This document shows, piece by piece, positions 1 to 8,673 of a stretch of 64,000 nucleotides of DNA. The notes under the pieces are model-generated. The model was not told where the DNA came from. It made no database searches and saw nothing but the letters and a program-made list of their open reading frames with translations. Positions within the stretch are counted from its first letter, which is position 1; each line of letters begins with the position of its first letter. Origin of the DNA: GCA-1730015 sp964550655. Lineage in GTDB: Bacteria > Pseudomonadota > Gammaproteobacteria > Granulosicoccales > Granulosicoccaceae. Where the stretch lies: contig CAZKAQ010000002.1 of assembly GCA_964550655.1 (NCBI GenBank), positions 1-64,000 of the forward strand. Reading direction: 5' to 3'. The position numbers were made by a program, and so were the translations under genes.

Positions 1-1
1 C

Positions 2-184
2 TTAGCCCGGACTATTCACGAAATTGACGGCATCTCACTTGATCTTTGATTCCACCCTAAGATAGCTATACGATGGATTTTTTCTTTTGCAAATATCAAT
101 AAGTATTCGCCGCAAGAATAAAATTCACTGTGAAACCAAATCTCTGCGCGATATGCTCGCCATTTCATGAATAGTCCGGGTTAG
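2..184. mobile_element. MITE-like element, 19-bp terminal inverted repeats, TTAG duplication
   Basis: The left end (6-24) reads CCCGGACTATTCACGAAAT. The right end (162-180) is its reverse complement with one mismatch. Both are flanked directly by TTAG (2-5 and 181-184), which looks like a 4-bp target-site duplication. The roughly 137-bp interior has no credible reading frame, so the element is non-autonomous. The combination of CCCGG-type ends and a 4-bp TTAR target recalls IS1380-family transposons, but that family assignment is from memory and is an inference. It sits beyond the 3' end of the acyltransferase gene and disrupts nothing visible. Confidence 0.75.
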
Positions 185-246
185 CGGGTATTATTAACCG
201 AGTATTACGGCATGCAACGTAACATGCTGGTTATCTATATCACTGG

Positions 247-1188
247 TTAGTCATATCTTTTGGGTGTACCCGGTGGGCTTTTTCTTAGTCGTTTGTAGTT
301 CCACATATATTGAGCGGGTGCAATCTCAACACATTGCTCAACGCATTTGTTCAGTGCTGCGGCAGCGCGAGCTGGATCTTCGTGGTAGAGATCGTCATCA
401 GGTTTAATGTAGTGCATCCGGTATCCCTGTCCCTTCGGCATGCGTTGCGCTACAGCAAAGATTACCGGCGCGCCGGTTTTACGCGCCAGATTACTAATGA
501 AAGTCATCGTATAGGCAGGTACACCGAAAAAGGGTGCGAACACACCATGATCCTGAGCCGGTTCCTGATCGGGTAGTACGCCTATTGATTCGTTTTTTTT
601 CAGTCCTCGAACCAGCTGGCTGATACCACGTTTGGTGGTTGCGCGGCATTGGCCGCCAAAGCGCTCCCGTGATGCGATTGTTAATGCATCGAGATCTGTA
701 TTTCTATTCGGTCGATACATAATATGCAGCGTGGCCTGGGTTGAGAGCATTAAACCGGACAGTTCCCAGGCACCAAAGTGCGGTGATGCAAAGATGACTC
801 CCTTGCCGAGTGATCTTGCATACTCAAGATCATCACGGCCGACCTCCTCTTTTACAAGCTTACATACACGGTCTTCAGGCCAAAACCAGAATGCTGCCAG
901 CTCGGTAATGTTTTTACCGATCTCAAGGAAATTTTGCCTGAACAGTTTGTCGTGCTGCTCATGACTCAGGTTTGGAAAGCACAGTTCCAGATTGCGATGA
1001 ACCGTTTTACGATTGCGAACAGATAGCGTGCGAATGGCCCATCCAATAGAGGCGCCAAGGCAGTGATTGAGTCTGAGCGGCAGGAATGCGAGAACACGCA
1101 GCAGAGCTTTTGTCAGGGTGGCTTTGTTAATCAGAGTGGTATGTGTAGACAAGTCGCGGGGCGGGTTAATAACCAGATATACTGGCAT
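247..1188 (-). CDS. Lipid A biosynthesis acyltransferase (LpxL/HtrB family)
   Basis: This 313-residue protein belongs to the LpxL/LpxM late acyltransferase family, which transfers a secondary acyl chain from acyl-ACP to Kdo2-lipid IVA on the inner face of the cytoplasmic membrane. The family's HX4E catalytic motif is visible as HFGAWE at residues 137-142, and a conserved-looking MWNYKRLRK lies near the C-terminus. A hydrophobic stretch around residues 28-50 fits the N-terminal membrane anchor. Length matches the family (about 300-315). The start is uncertain because no clear Shine-Dalgarno precedes the ATG at 1188. The gene is divergent from dtd. Which acyl position or chain it adds (LpxL versus LpxM) cannot be told from sequence alone. 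Confidence 0.88.
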   Translation of the reverse strand: MPVYLVINPPRDLSTHTTLINKATLTKALLRVLAFLPLRLNHCLGASIGWAIRTLSVRNRKTVHRNLELCFPNLSHEQHDKLFRQNFLEIGKNITELAAFWFWPEDRVCKLVKEEVGRDDLEYARSLGKGVIFASPHFGAWELSGLMLSTQATLHIMYRPNRNTDLDALTIASRERFGGQCRATTKRGISQLVRGLKKNESIGVLPDQEPAQDHGVFAPFFGVPAYTMTFISNLARKTGAPVIFAVAQRMPKGQGYRMHYIKPDDDLYHEDPARAAAALNKCVEQCVEIAPAQYMWNYKRLRKSPPGTPKRYD

Positions 1189-1286
1189 GGCATACTGTTC
1201 TATGCAAATTGCCCTGTCTTCATGTCAGTTCGAATAATCCTGCAACAATACTCAGCCGCAAAGCACCGACAAATTCCGGATTCAAA

Positions 1287-1742
1287 ATGATTGCATTGCT
1301 ACAAAGGGTGAGTTCTTCCCGCGTGACAGTCAGCGGCAGTGTGATTGGCAGTATCGATGCAGGCCTGTTGGTGCTGGTGGGTGTTGAGGCGGGTGACACG
1401 GAGGCAATCGCCGCAAAATTACTACACAAAATCTCCTGCTATCGAATCTTTGCAGACGAAAATGGCAAAATGAATCTCAGTCTGCTTGATGCCGGTGGCG
1501 GTCTGTTGCTGGTGCCGCAGTTCACGCTTACGGCAGATACCGGGCGAGGTTTGCGACCGGGATTCAGTAAAGGTGCATCTGCCTCCGAAGGCAGGCAGCT
1601 ATTTGATACACTAGTCGGCCTTGCCAGTGAATTGGATTGCCGTGTTGAGACCGGTCAGTTCGGCGCTGATATGCAGGTGGAACTGATAAACGATGGCCCG
1701 GTAACCTTCTGGTTGCAGGAAACGGCTCCCTCAACCGGGTAA
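1287..1742 (+). CDS. dtd: D-aminoacyl-tRNA deacylase
   Basis: Dtd hydrolyses D-aminoacyl-tRNAs (and glycyl-tRNA(Ala)) in the cytoplasm, recycling mischarged tRNA. The ATG at 1287 gives MIALLQRV, the canonical N-terminus of the family, and a 151-residue product; the frame is open upstream to 1209 but that extension does not resemble the family. The two cross-subunit active-site motifs are visible: PQFT at residues 77-80 and GPVT at 137-140. Most homologues I know have SQFT at the first motif, so proline there is a small variation. The stop codon lies inside a 14-bp tandem duplication, and hisB follows 21 nt downstream, so dtd probably heads the his-tat transcription unit. Confidence 0.93.
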   Translation: MIALLQRVSSSRVTVSGSVIGSIDAGLLVLVGVEAGDTEAIAAKLLHKISCYRIFADENGKMNLSLLDAGGGLLLVPQFTLTADTGRGLRPGFSKGASASEGRQLFDTLVGLASELDCRVETGQFGADMQVELINDGPVTFWLQETAPSTG

Positions 1743-1761
1743 TAAATACCGGGTAATAAAT
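1734..1761 (+). repeat. 14-bp perfect tandem duplication at the dtd stop codon
   Basis: ACCGGGTAATAAAT occurs twice in direct succession (1734-1747 and 1748-1761). The first copy contains the dtd stop codon, the second lies between that stop and the hisB ATG at 1764. It looks like a recent replication-slippage event that lengthens the dtd-hisB spacer. Confidence 0.9.
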
Positions 1762-1763
1762 AA

Positions 1764-2357
1764 ATGACTCTACGTACTGCAAACATTTCCCGAAACACCT
1801 CCGAGACCAAAATCAAAGTAGATCTTGCGCTCGATGGCAGTGGCAAAGGCACGTTCACCACTGGTGTGCCTTTTTTTGAGCATATGCTGGATCAGCTGGC
1901 CAGACACGGCATGCTTGATCTGACTGTTGAATGTGATGGTGATACCCATATCGATGATCATCACTCGGTAGAAGATACCGGCATTGTTATCGGTCAGGCT
2001 TTCGCTCAGGCACTGGGTGACAAGACCGGAATCAATCGCTACGGACACGCTTATGTTCCGTTGGATGAGGCACTGTCACGGGTAGTGATTGATTTCTCCG
2101 GTCGACCCGGCTTGTACTTTAACTGTAGTTTCGAACGTCAAAAAGTAGGTACATTTGACGTTGAGTTATGCTACGAATTTTTCCATGGCTTTGTTAATCA
2201 TGCAGGGGTAACACTGCATATCGATAACATCAAAGGGCATAACGAACACCATAAGATAGAAACTATCTTCAAGGCTTTTGGTCGCGCAATCAGAATGGCT
2301 GTAGAGACAGATGAAAAGCTGGATGGCAAGCCTGCCTCCACCAAGGGTGTGTTGTAG
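1764..2357 (+). CDS. hisB: Imidazoleglycerol-phosphate dehydratase
   Basis: HisB dehydrates imidazole glycerol phosphate to imidazole acetol phosphate, the sixth step of histidine synthesis, using two manganese ions. The two metal-binding HHxxE-type motifs are present: HHSVED near residue 71 and HHKIE near residue 165. At 197 residues it is the monofunctional dehydratase; the histidinol-phosphatase domain fused in Escherichia coli HisB is absent, so another phosphatase must be encoded elsewhere. It is followed by hisH after 43 nt in a continuous plus-strand his block. Confidence 0.96.
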   Translation: MTLRTANISRNTSETKIKVDLALDGSGKGTFTTGVPFFEHMLDQLARHGMLDLTVECDGDTHIDDHHSVEDTGIVIGQAFAQALGDKTGINRYGHAYVPLDEALSRVVIDFSGRPGLYFNCSFERQKVGTFDVELCYEFFHGFVNHAGVTLHIDNIKGHNEHHKIETIFKAFGRAIRMAVETDEKLDGKPASTKGVL

Positions 2358-2400
2358 ACGCCCGTATGACTCCATTGGCTATTAACAATATAAGTTTCCA

Positions 2401-3030
2401 ATGACCAGCATTGCTATTGTTGATTATGGTATGGGGAATCTGCGCTCCGTTGCCAAGGCCATGGAGCATGTTGCACCGAAAGCCCGGATTAGCGTGACCT
2501 CCTCTGCACAGGTTATTAACTCTGCTGATCGGGTTGTTTTTCCGGGTCAGGGGGCGGCTCGCGATTGTATGGCAAACCTGCGATCTTATGATTTGATCGA
2601 ACCGCTTGCCGATGCCTTCAACAACAAACCATTTCTTGGAATCTGTATGGGCCTGCAGGTATTGTTCGAATCCAGTGATGAGAATGACAGCATCTCTTGT
2701 CTGGGTTATGTGGCTGGTAAAGTTTCCCGATTTAACCGTTTAACAGGGCAAGAGGCGTACAAAATACCGCACATGGGATGGAATGAAGTTGCTCAGTCAG
2801 TGGATCACGAGTTGTGGCATAAGATAGAAGATAACTCGCGTTTTTATTTCGTACACAGCTACTATGTTGAGCCCGCTGATGTTTCGGTAGTTTCGGGAAA
2901 AAGTGCTTATCTGGTGGATTTTTGCAGCTCGATAGCAAAAGACAATATATTCGCCACGCAGTTTCATCCGGAAAAAAGCGCCGACAGTGGTCTGCAGCTT
3001 TTGAAAAATTTTAGTGAATGGCGACCTTAG
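2401..3030 (+). CDS. hisH: Imidazole glycerol phosphate synthase, glutamine amidotransferase subunit
   Basis: HisH hydrolyses glutamine and channels ammonia to HisF in the IGP synthase heterodimer. It is a class I glutamine amidotransferase of 209 residues: the nucleophile is Cys82 in GICMGLQ, and the catalytic His189 and Glu191 lie in FHPEKS near the C-terminus. The N-terminal IVDYGMGNLRS is the usual family opening. hisA begins 9 nt after the stop, consistent with one operon. Confidence 0.96.
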   Translation: MTSIAIVDYGMGNLRSVAKAMEHVAPKARISVTSSAQVINSADRVVFPGQGAARDCMANLRSYDLIEPLADAFNNKPFLGICMGLQVLFESSDENDSISCLGYVAGKVSRFNRLTGQEAYKIPHMGWNEVAQSVDHELWHKIEDNSRFYFVHSYYVEPADVSVVSGKSAYLVDFCSSIAKDNIFATQFHPEKSADSGLQLLKNFSEWRP

Positions 3031-3039
3031 AATAAAACG

Positions 3040-3789
3040 ATGCAAATAATACCCGCAATAGATTTAAAGGATGGCCAGTGCGTGCGCTTAAGGCAAGGCC
3101 GCATGGACGATGACACGGTTTTCTCCGACGATGTAGTTGCCACCGCTGGTCGATGGGTTGACGCGGGTACCAGCCGCCTGCATATCGTTGATCTTGACGG
3201 TGCGTTTGCCGGTGAACCGCGTAACGGAGAGATCATCCGTGAGGTATGTAAGGCTTATCCGGATTTACAGGTGCAGGTGGGTGGCGGCATCCGTGATGAA
3301 AATATTGCCGCGCGTTATATCGATGCCGGTGTGCAATGGGTCATTATCGGTACTCAGGCCGTGCGGGAACCAGCTATTGTCACGAGACTCTGTAAAAGTC
3401 ATCCACAACAAATTATCGTTGGCCTCGATGCTCGCAATGGCAAGGTCGCACTGAGTGGCTGGGCTGAAGATTCAGGTCAGGATGCAATAGAGCTGGCTCG
3501 ATCTTTTGAAGGCGTTGGTGTCAGTGGTATTGTCTACACAGACATAGAACGCGACGGTATGATGCGGGGCTTTAATTCAGAGGCAACTGCTGCACTGGCA
3601 AAGCAAATTGATATACCGGTGTTTGCCTCCGGCGGTGTTAACTCCTACGACGATGTCGACAGACTATGCCGCATAGCAGTTCATGGTGTTGCCGGTGCTA
3701 TTGTCGGTCGAGCTATGTATGACGGCACCATTGAACTCGAAGTCGCACAGCAGCGCGCTGACTCAGCATTATCGGGTCTTGCGAGCTGA
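3040..3789 (+). CDS. hisA: ProFAR isomerase (phosphoribosylformimino-AICAR-P isomerase)
   Basis: HisA is the cytoplasmic TIM-barrel Amadori isomerase that converts ProFAR to PRFAR. The 249-residue protein opens with IIPAIDLKDGQCVRLRQG, carrying the catalytic aspartate of the first strand. A second acidic residue is in YTDIERDGMM of the second half-barrel. The phosphate-binding glycine segments VGGGIR and ASGGVNS are both visible. Its stop overlaps the hisF start by one base (TGATG), so translation is probably coupled. Confidence 0.96.
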   Translation: MQIIPAIDLKDGQCVRLRQGRMDDDTVFSDDVVATAGRWVDAGTSRLHIVDLDGAFAGEPRNGEIIREVCKAYPDLQVQVGGGIRDENIAARYIDAGVQWVIIGTQAVREPAIVTRLCKSHPQQIIVGLDARNGKVALSGWAEDSGQDAIELARSFEGVGVSGIVYTDIERDGMMRGFNSEATAALAKQIDIPVFASGGVNSYDDVDRLCRIAVHGVAGAIVGRAMYDGTIELEVAQQRADSALSGLAS

Positions 3790-4562
3790 TGGGACTTGCC
3801 AAGCGGGTCATTCCCTGCCTTGATGTCGATGATGGTCGTGTTGTCAAAGGCGTGAACTTTATCGATATCATCGATGCCGGTGATCCGGTAGAAGCCGCGC
3901 GACGTTACGGCGATGCCGGTGCCGATGAACTCACGTTCCTTGATATCACCGCCAGTGTTGATAATCGCGAAACCATTTATCATGTGGTTGAGCAGGTAGC
4001 ATCAGAAGTTTTTATTCCGCTTACCGTCGGTGGCGGAGTAAGAGCCGTATCGGATATTCGCAAACTGCTTAACGCCGGAGCCGATAAAGTCAGTATCAAT
4101 ACCGCGGCAGTTCACAATTCTGAACTGGTCAGAGAGGCCGCCGATCATGTTGGCAGTCAGTGTATTGTTGTTGCCATTGATGCCAAGGGGGTTCACAAAG
4201 AAGGTGAGACCCCGCGCTGGGAGATATTTACTCACGGTGGGCGTAAACAGACCGGTCTCGATGCCATCGAATGGGCGGTTAAAATGACTGAACTTGGCGC
4301 CGGTGAACTGCTGGTGACAAGTATGGATCGCGATGGCACTAAAGCCGGCTTTAACCTGCCATTAACTCGTGCGATTGCTGATGCTGTTTCAGTGCCCGTG
4401 GTGGCATCCGGTGGTGTGGGTACTCTGGATCACCTGGTTGCAGGGGTAGAGCAGGGTGGTGCAGATGCAGTGCTGGCGGCAAGTATTTTTCACTTTGGTG
4501 AATACACGGTTACCGAGGCAAAGCAAGCCATGCGCGATGCAGGTATAGAGGTGCGTTTATGA
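3789..4562 (+). CDS. hisF: Imidazole glycerol phosphate synthase, cyclase subunit
   Basis: HisF is the synthase subunit of IGP synthase; with ammonia from HisH it turns PRFAR into IGP and AICAR. The 257-residue TIM barrel starts MGLAKRVIPCLDVDDGRVVKG, with the catalytic aspartate in CLDVD and its partner in SMDRDGTKAGF. Phosphate-binding segments VGGGVR and ASGGVG are present. It overlaps hisA by one base and hisI by four bases (ATGA), so hisA, hisF and hisI form a tightly coupled translation unit. Confidence 0.97.
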   Translation: MGLAKRVIPCLDVDDGRVVKGVNFIDIIDAGDPVEAARRYGDAGADELTFLDITASVDNRETIYHVVEQVASEVFIPLTVGGGVRAVSDIRKLLNAGADKVSINTAAVHNSELVREAADHVGSQCIVVAIDAKGVHKEGETPRWEIFTHGGRKQTGLDAIEWAVKMTELGAGELLVTSMDRDGTKAGFNLPLTRAIADAVSVPVVASGGVGTLDHLVAGVEQGGADAVLAASIFHFGEYTVTEAKQAMRDAGIEVRL

Positions 4563-4969
4563 CAACTGACGCATGGCTTGATGAATTAAAGTGGGACGAA
4601 AAGGGACTGATTCCGGCAATCGCACAGGATGAAGAAACCGGCGCCGTTCTAATGGTCGCGTGGATGAATCGCGAGGCGCTGAAAAAAACCGCTGACACCA
4701 GACAGGCTGTTTATTGGTCGAGGTCACGCAATAAGCTCTGGCATAAGGGCGAGTCTTCAGGTCATTTTCAAAAAGTGTCTGATATTCGAACGGACTGCGA
4801 TTCAGACGTTATTCTGCTGAAAGTACAACAAATCGGCGGAATAGCCTGCCACACTGGCCGATACAATTGTTTTTACCGCAAGCTTGGCGGTGGGCCCAAT
4901 CAACATAAATGGTGTGAAACCGAGCCTGTTATCAAAGATCCGGGCGAAATTTATCCCGCTGACGGGTAA
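4559..4969 (+). CDS. hisI: Phosphoribosyl-AMP cyclohydrolase
   Basis: HisI opens the adenine ring of phosphoribosyl-AMP. This 136-residue protein is the stand-alone cyclohydrolase, unlike the HisIE fusion of enterobacteria. The metal-binding features are visible: the DCDSD cluster around residue 80 and the downstream cysteines in GGIACHTGRYNCFY. The gene overlaps hisF by four bases, and hisE begins 10 nt after its stop. Confidence 0.95.
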   Translation: MTTDAWLDELKWDEKGLIPAIAQDEETGAVLMVAWMNREALKKTADTRQAVYWSRSRNKLWHKGESSGHFQKVSDIRTDCDSDVILLKVQQIGGIACHTGRYNCFYRKLGGGPNQHKWCETEPVIKDPGEIYPADG

Positions 4970-4979
4970 ACTGCAGATT

Positions 4980-5306
4980 ATGAGCGATAAAATACTCGAA
5001 ACTCTGGCGCAGGAGCTTGAAAAGCGAAAAGCGTCGGATGCGTCAGATTCTTATGTGGCGAGCTTGTATCAGGCAGGAACCGACGCCATTCTAAAAAAGG
5101 TGGGCGAAGAAGCCACAGAAACTATAATTGCCGTAAAATCGGGCAAGCGTAATGATATTGTGCATGAAACAGCCGACTTGTGGTTCCATACCCTGGTGAT
5201 GCTGGCGGAACAGGGCCTCGGGCCTGATGACGTCTTGCAGGAACTTCAGCGTCGGTTCGGTCGCTCAGGGCACGATGAAAAAGCATCGCGCTCTATTGCG
5301 AACTGA
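4980..5306 (+). CDS. hisE: Phosphoribosyl-ATP pyrophosphatase
   Basis: HisE removes pyrophosphate from phosphoribosyl-ATP, the second histidine step. The 108-residue all-helical MazG-like protein carries the expected acidic Mg-binding motif, visible as GEEATETI around residues 41-48, plus the downstream HETADLWFH helix. I place the start at the ATG at 4980 (MSDKILETLAQ). The open frame extends back to 4884, but that part overlaps hisI and does not resemble the family. This is the last his gene here; tatA follows after 55 nt. Confidence 0.94.
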   Translation: MSDKILETLAQELEKRKASDASDSYVASLYQAGTDAILKKVGEEATETIIAVKSGKRNDIVHETADLWFHTLVMLAEQGLGPDDVLQELQRRFGRSGHDEKASRSIAN

Positions 5307-5361
5307 TTGCCTGCACTGTACGCAACTAACTGAACATAAATTCTAGAAAGAGGCTAACGTT

Positions 5362-5586
5362 ATGATGCCAAGTATCCCCCAACTATTGATCGTCCTGGTC
5401 ATCGTGGTTCTTATTTTTGGTGCCAAGAGATTACGCAACCTTGGCGGCGATCTCGGTGGTGCGGTCAAAGGTTTTAAAAATGCAGTAAAAGAAGATGACA
5501 CCGAGGTCGATGCTGCAGAAGCCGACAAGCTTGAAAATGTCGCAGAACGTGTTGCCGATGAAGTTAAAGACAAGAAAGAAGTCTGA
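5362..5586 (+). CDS. tatA: Twin-arginine translocase subunit TatA
   Basis: TatA oligomers form the size-variable conduit of the Tat pathway for folded proteins. The 74-residue protein has one N-terminal membrane helix (about residues 6-21) followed by FGAKRLRNLGGDLG, the hinge and amphipathic helix typical of TatA, and an acidic tail. A good ribosome-binding site (GAAAGAGG, 5346-5353) precedes the ATG. A second ATG lies directly after it, so the protein could begin one residue later. First gene of a tatABC set directly after hisE. Confidence 0.95.
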   Translation: MMPSIPQLLIVLVIVVLIFGAKRLRNLGGDLGGAVKGFKNAVKEDDTEVDAAEADKLENVAERVADEVKDKKEV

Positions 5587-5618
5587 TCCAATCCCTGCAT
5601 TCGCTGGAGTAGCACACC

Positions 5619-6137
5619 ATGTTTGACATGGGTTTTCAGGAAATCGTACTCATTGGAATTATCGCTCTGCTTATTATCGGGCCGGAGCGATTGCCTGCTG
5701 TTGCGCGCAACATCGGAAAATATGTGGGTAAAATGCAGCGCTTTATTGCAGGTGTTAAAAGCGATATTGCTTCCGAACTGCAAACTGATGAACTGCGCAG
5801 CATGTTGTCGAGTCAGGAAGATCAGATTCGTGAGTTAAAATCCATGGTCAAAGAAACCCAGTCTGATCTTGAGAAAACTGCAAGGGACGCGCAGAAATCT
5901 GTCAGTGAAGGTATGGACGGTGCAGTCGCGCAAGTTAAAGATGCTGCAGATGCGGCTAAAGAGACGGCCGCAGAAAACAAAAATAAAATGCAGGAAATAG
6001 CGCGGGCTGCCGGTTACAACACCTACGGTGATGTAGAAAATCAATCCGCGAGTGACGAGCCCGACAGCAGCAATGTAAATAACAATAACGACAACAGTTC
6101 TGATTCGAAGGATCAGGACTCCAGTAAAACCGCATGA
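5619..6137 (+). CDS. tatB: Twin-arginine translocase subunit TatB
   Basis: TatB pairs with TatC to form the signal-peptide receptor of the Tat system. It opens MFDMGFQEIVLIGIIALLII (one membrane helix) followed by GPERLP, the TatB-type hinge, and an amphipathic helix. The rest of the 172 residues is a long charged, coiled-coil-like region ending in an Asn/Ser/Asp-rich, probably disordered tail, as in other TatB proteins. It lies between tatA and tatC with spacers of 32 and 13 nt. Confidence 0.95.
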   Translation: MFDMGFQEIVLIGIIALLIIGPERLPAVARNIGKYVGKMQRFIAGVKSDIASELQTDELRSMLSSQEDQIRELKSMVKETQSDLEKTARDAQKSVSEGMDGAVAQVKDAADAAKETAAENKNKMQEIARAAGYNTYGDVENQSASDEPDSSNVNNNNDNSSDSKDQDSSKTA

Positions 6138-6150
6138 TTTTGCGTTTCCT

Positions 6151-6984
6151 ATGAGCAATAAAATTTTAGGTGATGGCGATGGTGCCGAGATGGGGCTGTT
6201 ATCCCATCTTGTCGAACTACGTGATCGATTGCTGCGCATGTTGCTCGCGGTGGGAATTTTCTTTTTATGTCTGTTCCCGTTTTCTAAAACTATCTGGACC
6301 TATCTGTCCGAACCTCTAACGCGGCATGCAGGAACGATGCAGGCGATTGACATCGCGTCACCTTTTCTGATTCCTTTTAAAGTCTGTTTGCTACTGTCAA
6401 TTGTACTCGCAGCACCGGTACTGCTTTATCAGATTTGGGCGTTTGTTGCCCCGGGTCTCTATAAGCATGAAAAACGACTGATCACACCACTGCTTCTTTC
6501 GAGCACCGTGTTGTTTTATCTCGGTATGGCATTCGCCTATTTTGTTGTGTTTCCGCTAGTGTTTGGTTTTTTTAACCGGGTGGCACCGGAAGGCGTTGAG
6601 GTGGTGCCGGACATCGGTCGCTATCTGGATTTTATCATCACTATATTTATAGCCTTCGGAGTTGCATTCGAAGTGCCTGTCGCAACTGTTCTTCTGGTCG
6701 TTGTTGGCGTTACTACTCCTGAAGATCTGGCAAAGAAACGTCCCTACTTTATTGTCTGTGCCTTTATCATCGGCATGTTTCTGACCCCGCCCGACGTTAT
6801 CTCGCAAACGCTCCTCGCCGTACCGATGTGGCTGCTTTACGAAGTGGGGATATTATTCTCCCGCAGTTTTTTAAAGCGCAAAGAAGAGTTCTCCAAAGCG
6901 TCAGAAACTCGATACAACAGTGAGTCTGCAGCCGAAGATGAGGCTGTATCGGACGATTTAAGTAACAGTGATACACCAAAGTAG
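6151..6984 (+). CDS. tatC: Twin-arginine translocase subunit TatC
   Basis: TatC is the polytopic core of the Tat receptor. The 277-residue protein shows six hydrophobic segments. It begins with SHLVELRDRLLRML, the conserved cytoplasmic N-terminal motif that contacts the twin-arginine signal. YQIWAFVAPGLYKHEK is the conserved first cytoplasmic loop, and FGVAFEVPV contains the conserved membrane-embedded glutamate. The C-terminus is acidic and likely disordered. A likely substrate is encoded in this same window: the Rieske protein PetA. Confidence 0.96.
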   Translation: MSNKILGDGDGAEMGLLSHLVELRDRLLRMLLAVGIFFLCLFPFSKTIWTYLSEPLTRHAGTMQAIDIASPFLIPFKVCLLLSIVLAAPVLLYQIWAFVAPGLYKHEKRLITPLLLSSTVLFYLGMAFAYFVVFPLVFGFFNRVAPEGVEVVPDIGRYLDFIITIFIAFGVAFEVPVATVLLVVVGVTTPEDLAKKRPYFIVCAFIIGMFLTPPDVISQTLLAVPMWLLYEVGILFSRSFLKRKEEFSKASETRYNSESAAEDEAVSDDLSNSDTPK

Positions 6985-7088
6985 CTGATTGCGGTATGTG
7001 CGAACTTCTCGCCGTGAGCCGGATCAACGCTTTGCGTGTAGTATTCTCTGGTCATTCCCTCGACTAATTGCTCAAGGCGATAAGTATC

Positions 7089-8633
7089 ATGACTCTTAGT
7101 GCAGCCCCTCCCCGACGTGCCACCATGCTGATCATTATGGACGGCATTGGTATGAACCCAAGCAAACTCGATAACGCGGTGGCTCTGGCACAGACACCGA
7201 ATCTTGACGAGCTCCATTCGAGTAATCCGGTTACCGTACTGGAGGCATCCGGTGCAGCTGTGGGATTACCCGCAGGGCAGATGGGTAACTCTGAAGTTGG
7301 TCATCTGACCATTGGCTGTGGCAGCATATTGCGACAGGACCTCGTGGTTATCAGTGATGCTATCGAGCGCGATGAGTTTGCTGACAACAAAGCGATAGCC
7401 GGTTCCTGTAAGGCGGCAGCAGCATCAGGCAGGCCGGTGCATTTGATCGGACTGGTTTCTGATGGTGGTGTACATAGTCATGTCGATCACCTGCTGGCAC
7501 TTATTGGTGCCTGTAAAAAGCACAAGGTAAAACCGATGTTGCACATGATCACGGATGGTCGTGATACTGCACCGAAATGTTCCACTGTCTATCTGCCTGA
7601 AGTTGAGGCCGCATTGGCTGATGCCAATGGACAGATAGCGACCGTCAGCGGCAGATACTATGCGATGGATCGCGACAATCGCTGGGAGCGTGTTCAATTG
7701 GCTTTTGATGCAATGGTGCATGGCAAAGGCGGCAGCGGTGCTTCAGCCGAAGCTGTTATAAAAGCAGCATGGGATAACAACAATACCGATGAATTTATCC
7801 TGCCTTCGGTGATCGAAGGCGCTGATTTAATTAGCACCGGTGATCACGCGATCTTTTTCAATTTCAGAAATGATCGACCGCGCGAGCTGTCCAGTGCATT
7901 GATTGAAACCAATTTTGACAGCTTTGATCGTGGTCAGTATGAGCCAATCTCGTTAACCACCATGACAAAATACCATCCTGACTTTGATTGTCCGGTGGCG
8001 TTTAAAAAAGATAAGCCGCAAAGCACACTCGGTGCTGTGATAGAAGCTGCAGGTGTCGGACAATTCCACTCTGCGGAAACTGAAAAATACCCTCACGTTA
8101 CTTTCTTTTTTAATGGTGGTCGTGAAGAACCGTATGAAGGTGAACAGCGTGGACTGATTGCCTCCCCCAAAGTCGATACCTACGATCTACAGCCTGAAAT
8201 GAGCGCATGGGAAGTCAGAGATAAAGTACTTGAAGCAGTCAGATCCGGACAATACGGGTTTATTGTAGTGAACCTTGCCAACGGAGATATGGTCGGCCAC
8301 ACAGGTGTACGTGAAGCCGTGATCAAAGCTGTAGAAGTGGTTGATGAAATTGTTGGTGAGCTGGTGACTGCCGCCACCGAGAATGAGTTCTCGGTTATCC
8401 TGACTGCAGATCATGGCAATGCCGATATGCTGGTGGATCCGGTTACCGGTTCCCCGCATACGCAACATACCATCTTTCCTGTTGCCTGTATGGTAAAAGA
8501 CAAAGTAGCCTGGCATCTTGCCAATGGTATGGGCCTTTCCTCAATCGCGCCGACGGTTATACAGCTAATGGGTCTGCAGCAGCCGGAGTCAATGGGCGGA
8601 AAATCTATGTTGCTTGAAGAGAAAAATTACTAG
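7089..8633 (+). CDS. gpmI: 2,3-bisphosphoglycerate-independent phosphoglycerate mutase
   Basis: GpmI interconverts 3- and 2-phosphoglycerate in glycolysis and gluconeogenesis through a phosphoserine intermediate, using manganese. With the start at the ATG at 7089 the product is 514 residues, the usual size. The nucleophilic serine is Ser68 in MGNSEVGHLTIG, and the second metal site is visible in TADHGNADML near the C-terminus. The N-terminal metal motif reads IMDGIG where many homologues have LDGWG. The frame is open back to 7068, but the family begins close to the chosen start. Gene lies alone between tatC and the phzF-like gene. Confidence 0.95.
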   Translation: MTLSAAPPRRATMLIIMDGIGMNPSKLDNAVALAQTPNLDELHSSNPVTVLEASGAAVGLPAGQMGNSEVGHLTIGCGSILRQDLVVISDAIERDEFADNKAIAGSCKAAAASGRPVHLIGLVSDGGVHSHVDHLLALIGACKKHKVKPMLHMITDGRDTAPKCSTVYLPEVEAALADANGQIATVSGRYYAMDRDNRWERVQLAFDAMVHGKGGSGASAEAVIKAAWDNNNTDEFILPSVIEGADLISTGDHAIFFNFRNDRPRELSSALIETNFDSFDRGQYEPISLTTMTKYHPDFDCPVAFKKDKPQSTLGAVIEAAGVGQFHSAETEKYPHVTFFFNGGREEPYEGEQRGLIASPKVDTYDLQPEMSAWEVRDKVLEAVRSGQYGFIVVNLANGDMVGHTGVREAVIKAVEVVDEIVGELVTAATENEFSVILTADHGNADMLVDPVTGSPHTQHTIFPVACMVKDKVAWHLANGMGLSSIAPTVIQLMGLQQPESMGGKSMLLEEKNY

Positions 8634-8673
8634 TAACCGATGCTGCTCCGGATACTTTGGGTTTAGATAAACC

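Noticed and set aside
1764..2400. Histidine attenuator upstream of the his genes
   Set aside because: No leader with a histidine-codon run or paired terminator was seen before hisB or before hisG.
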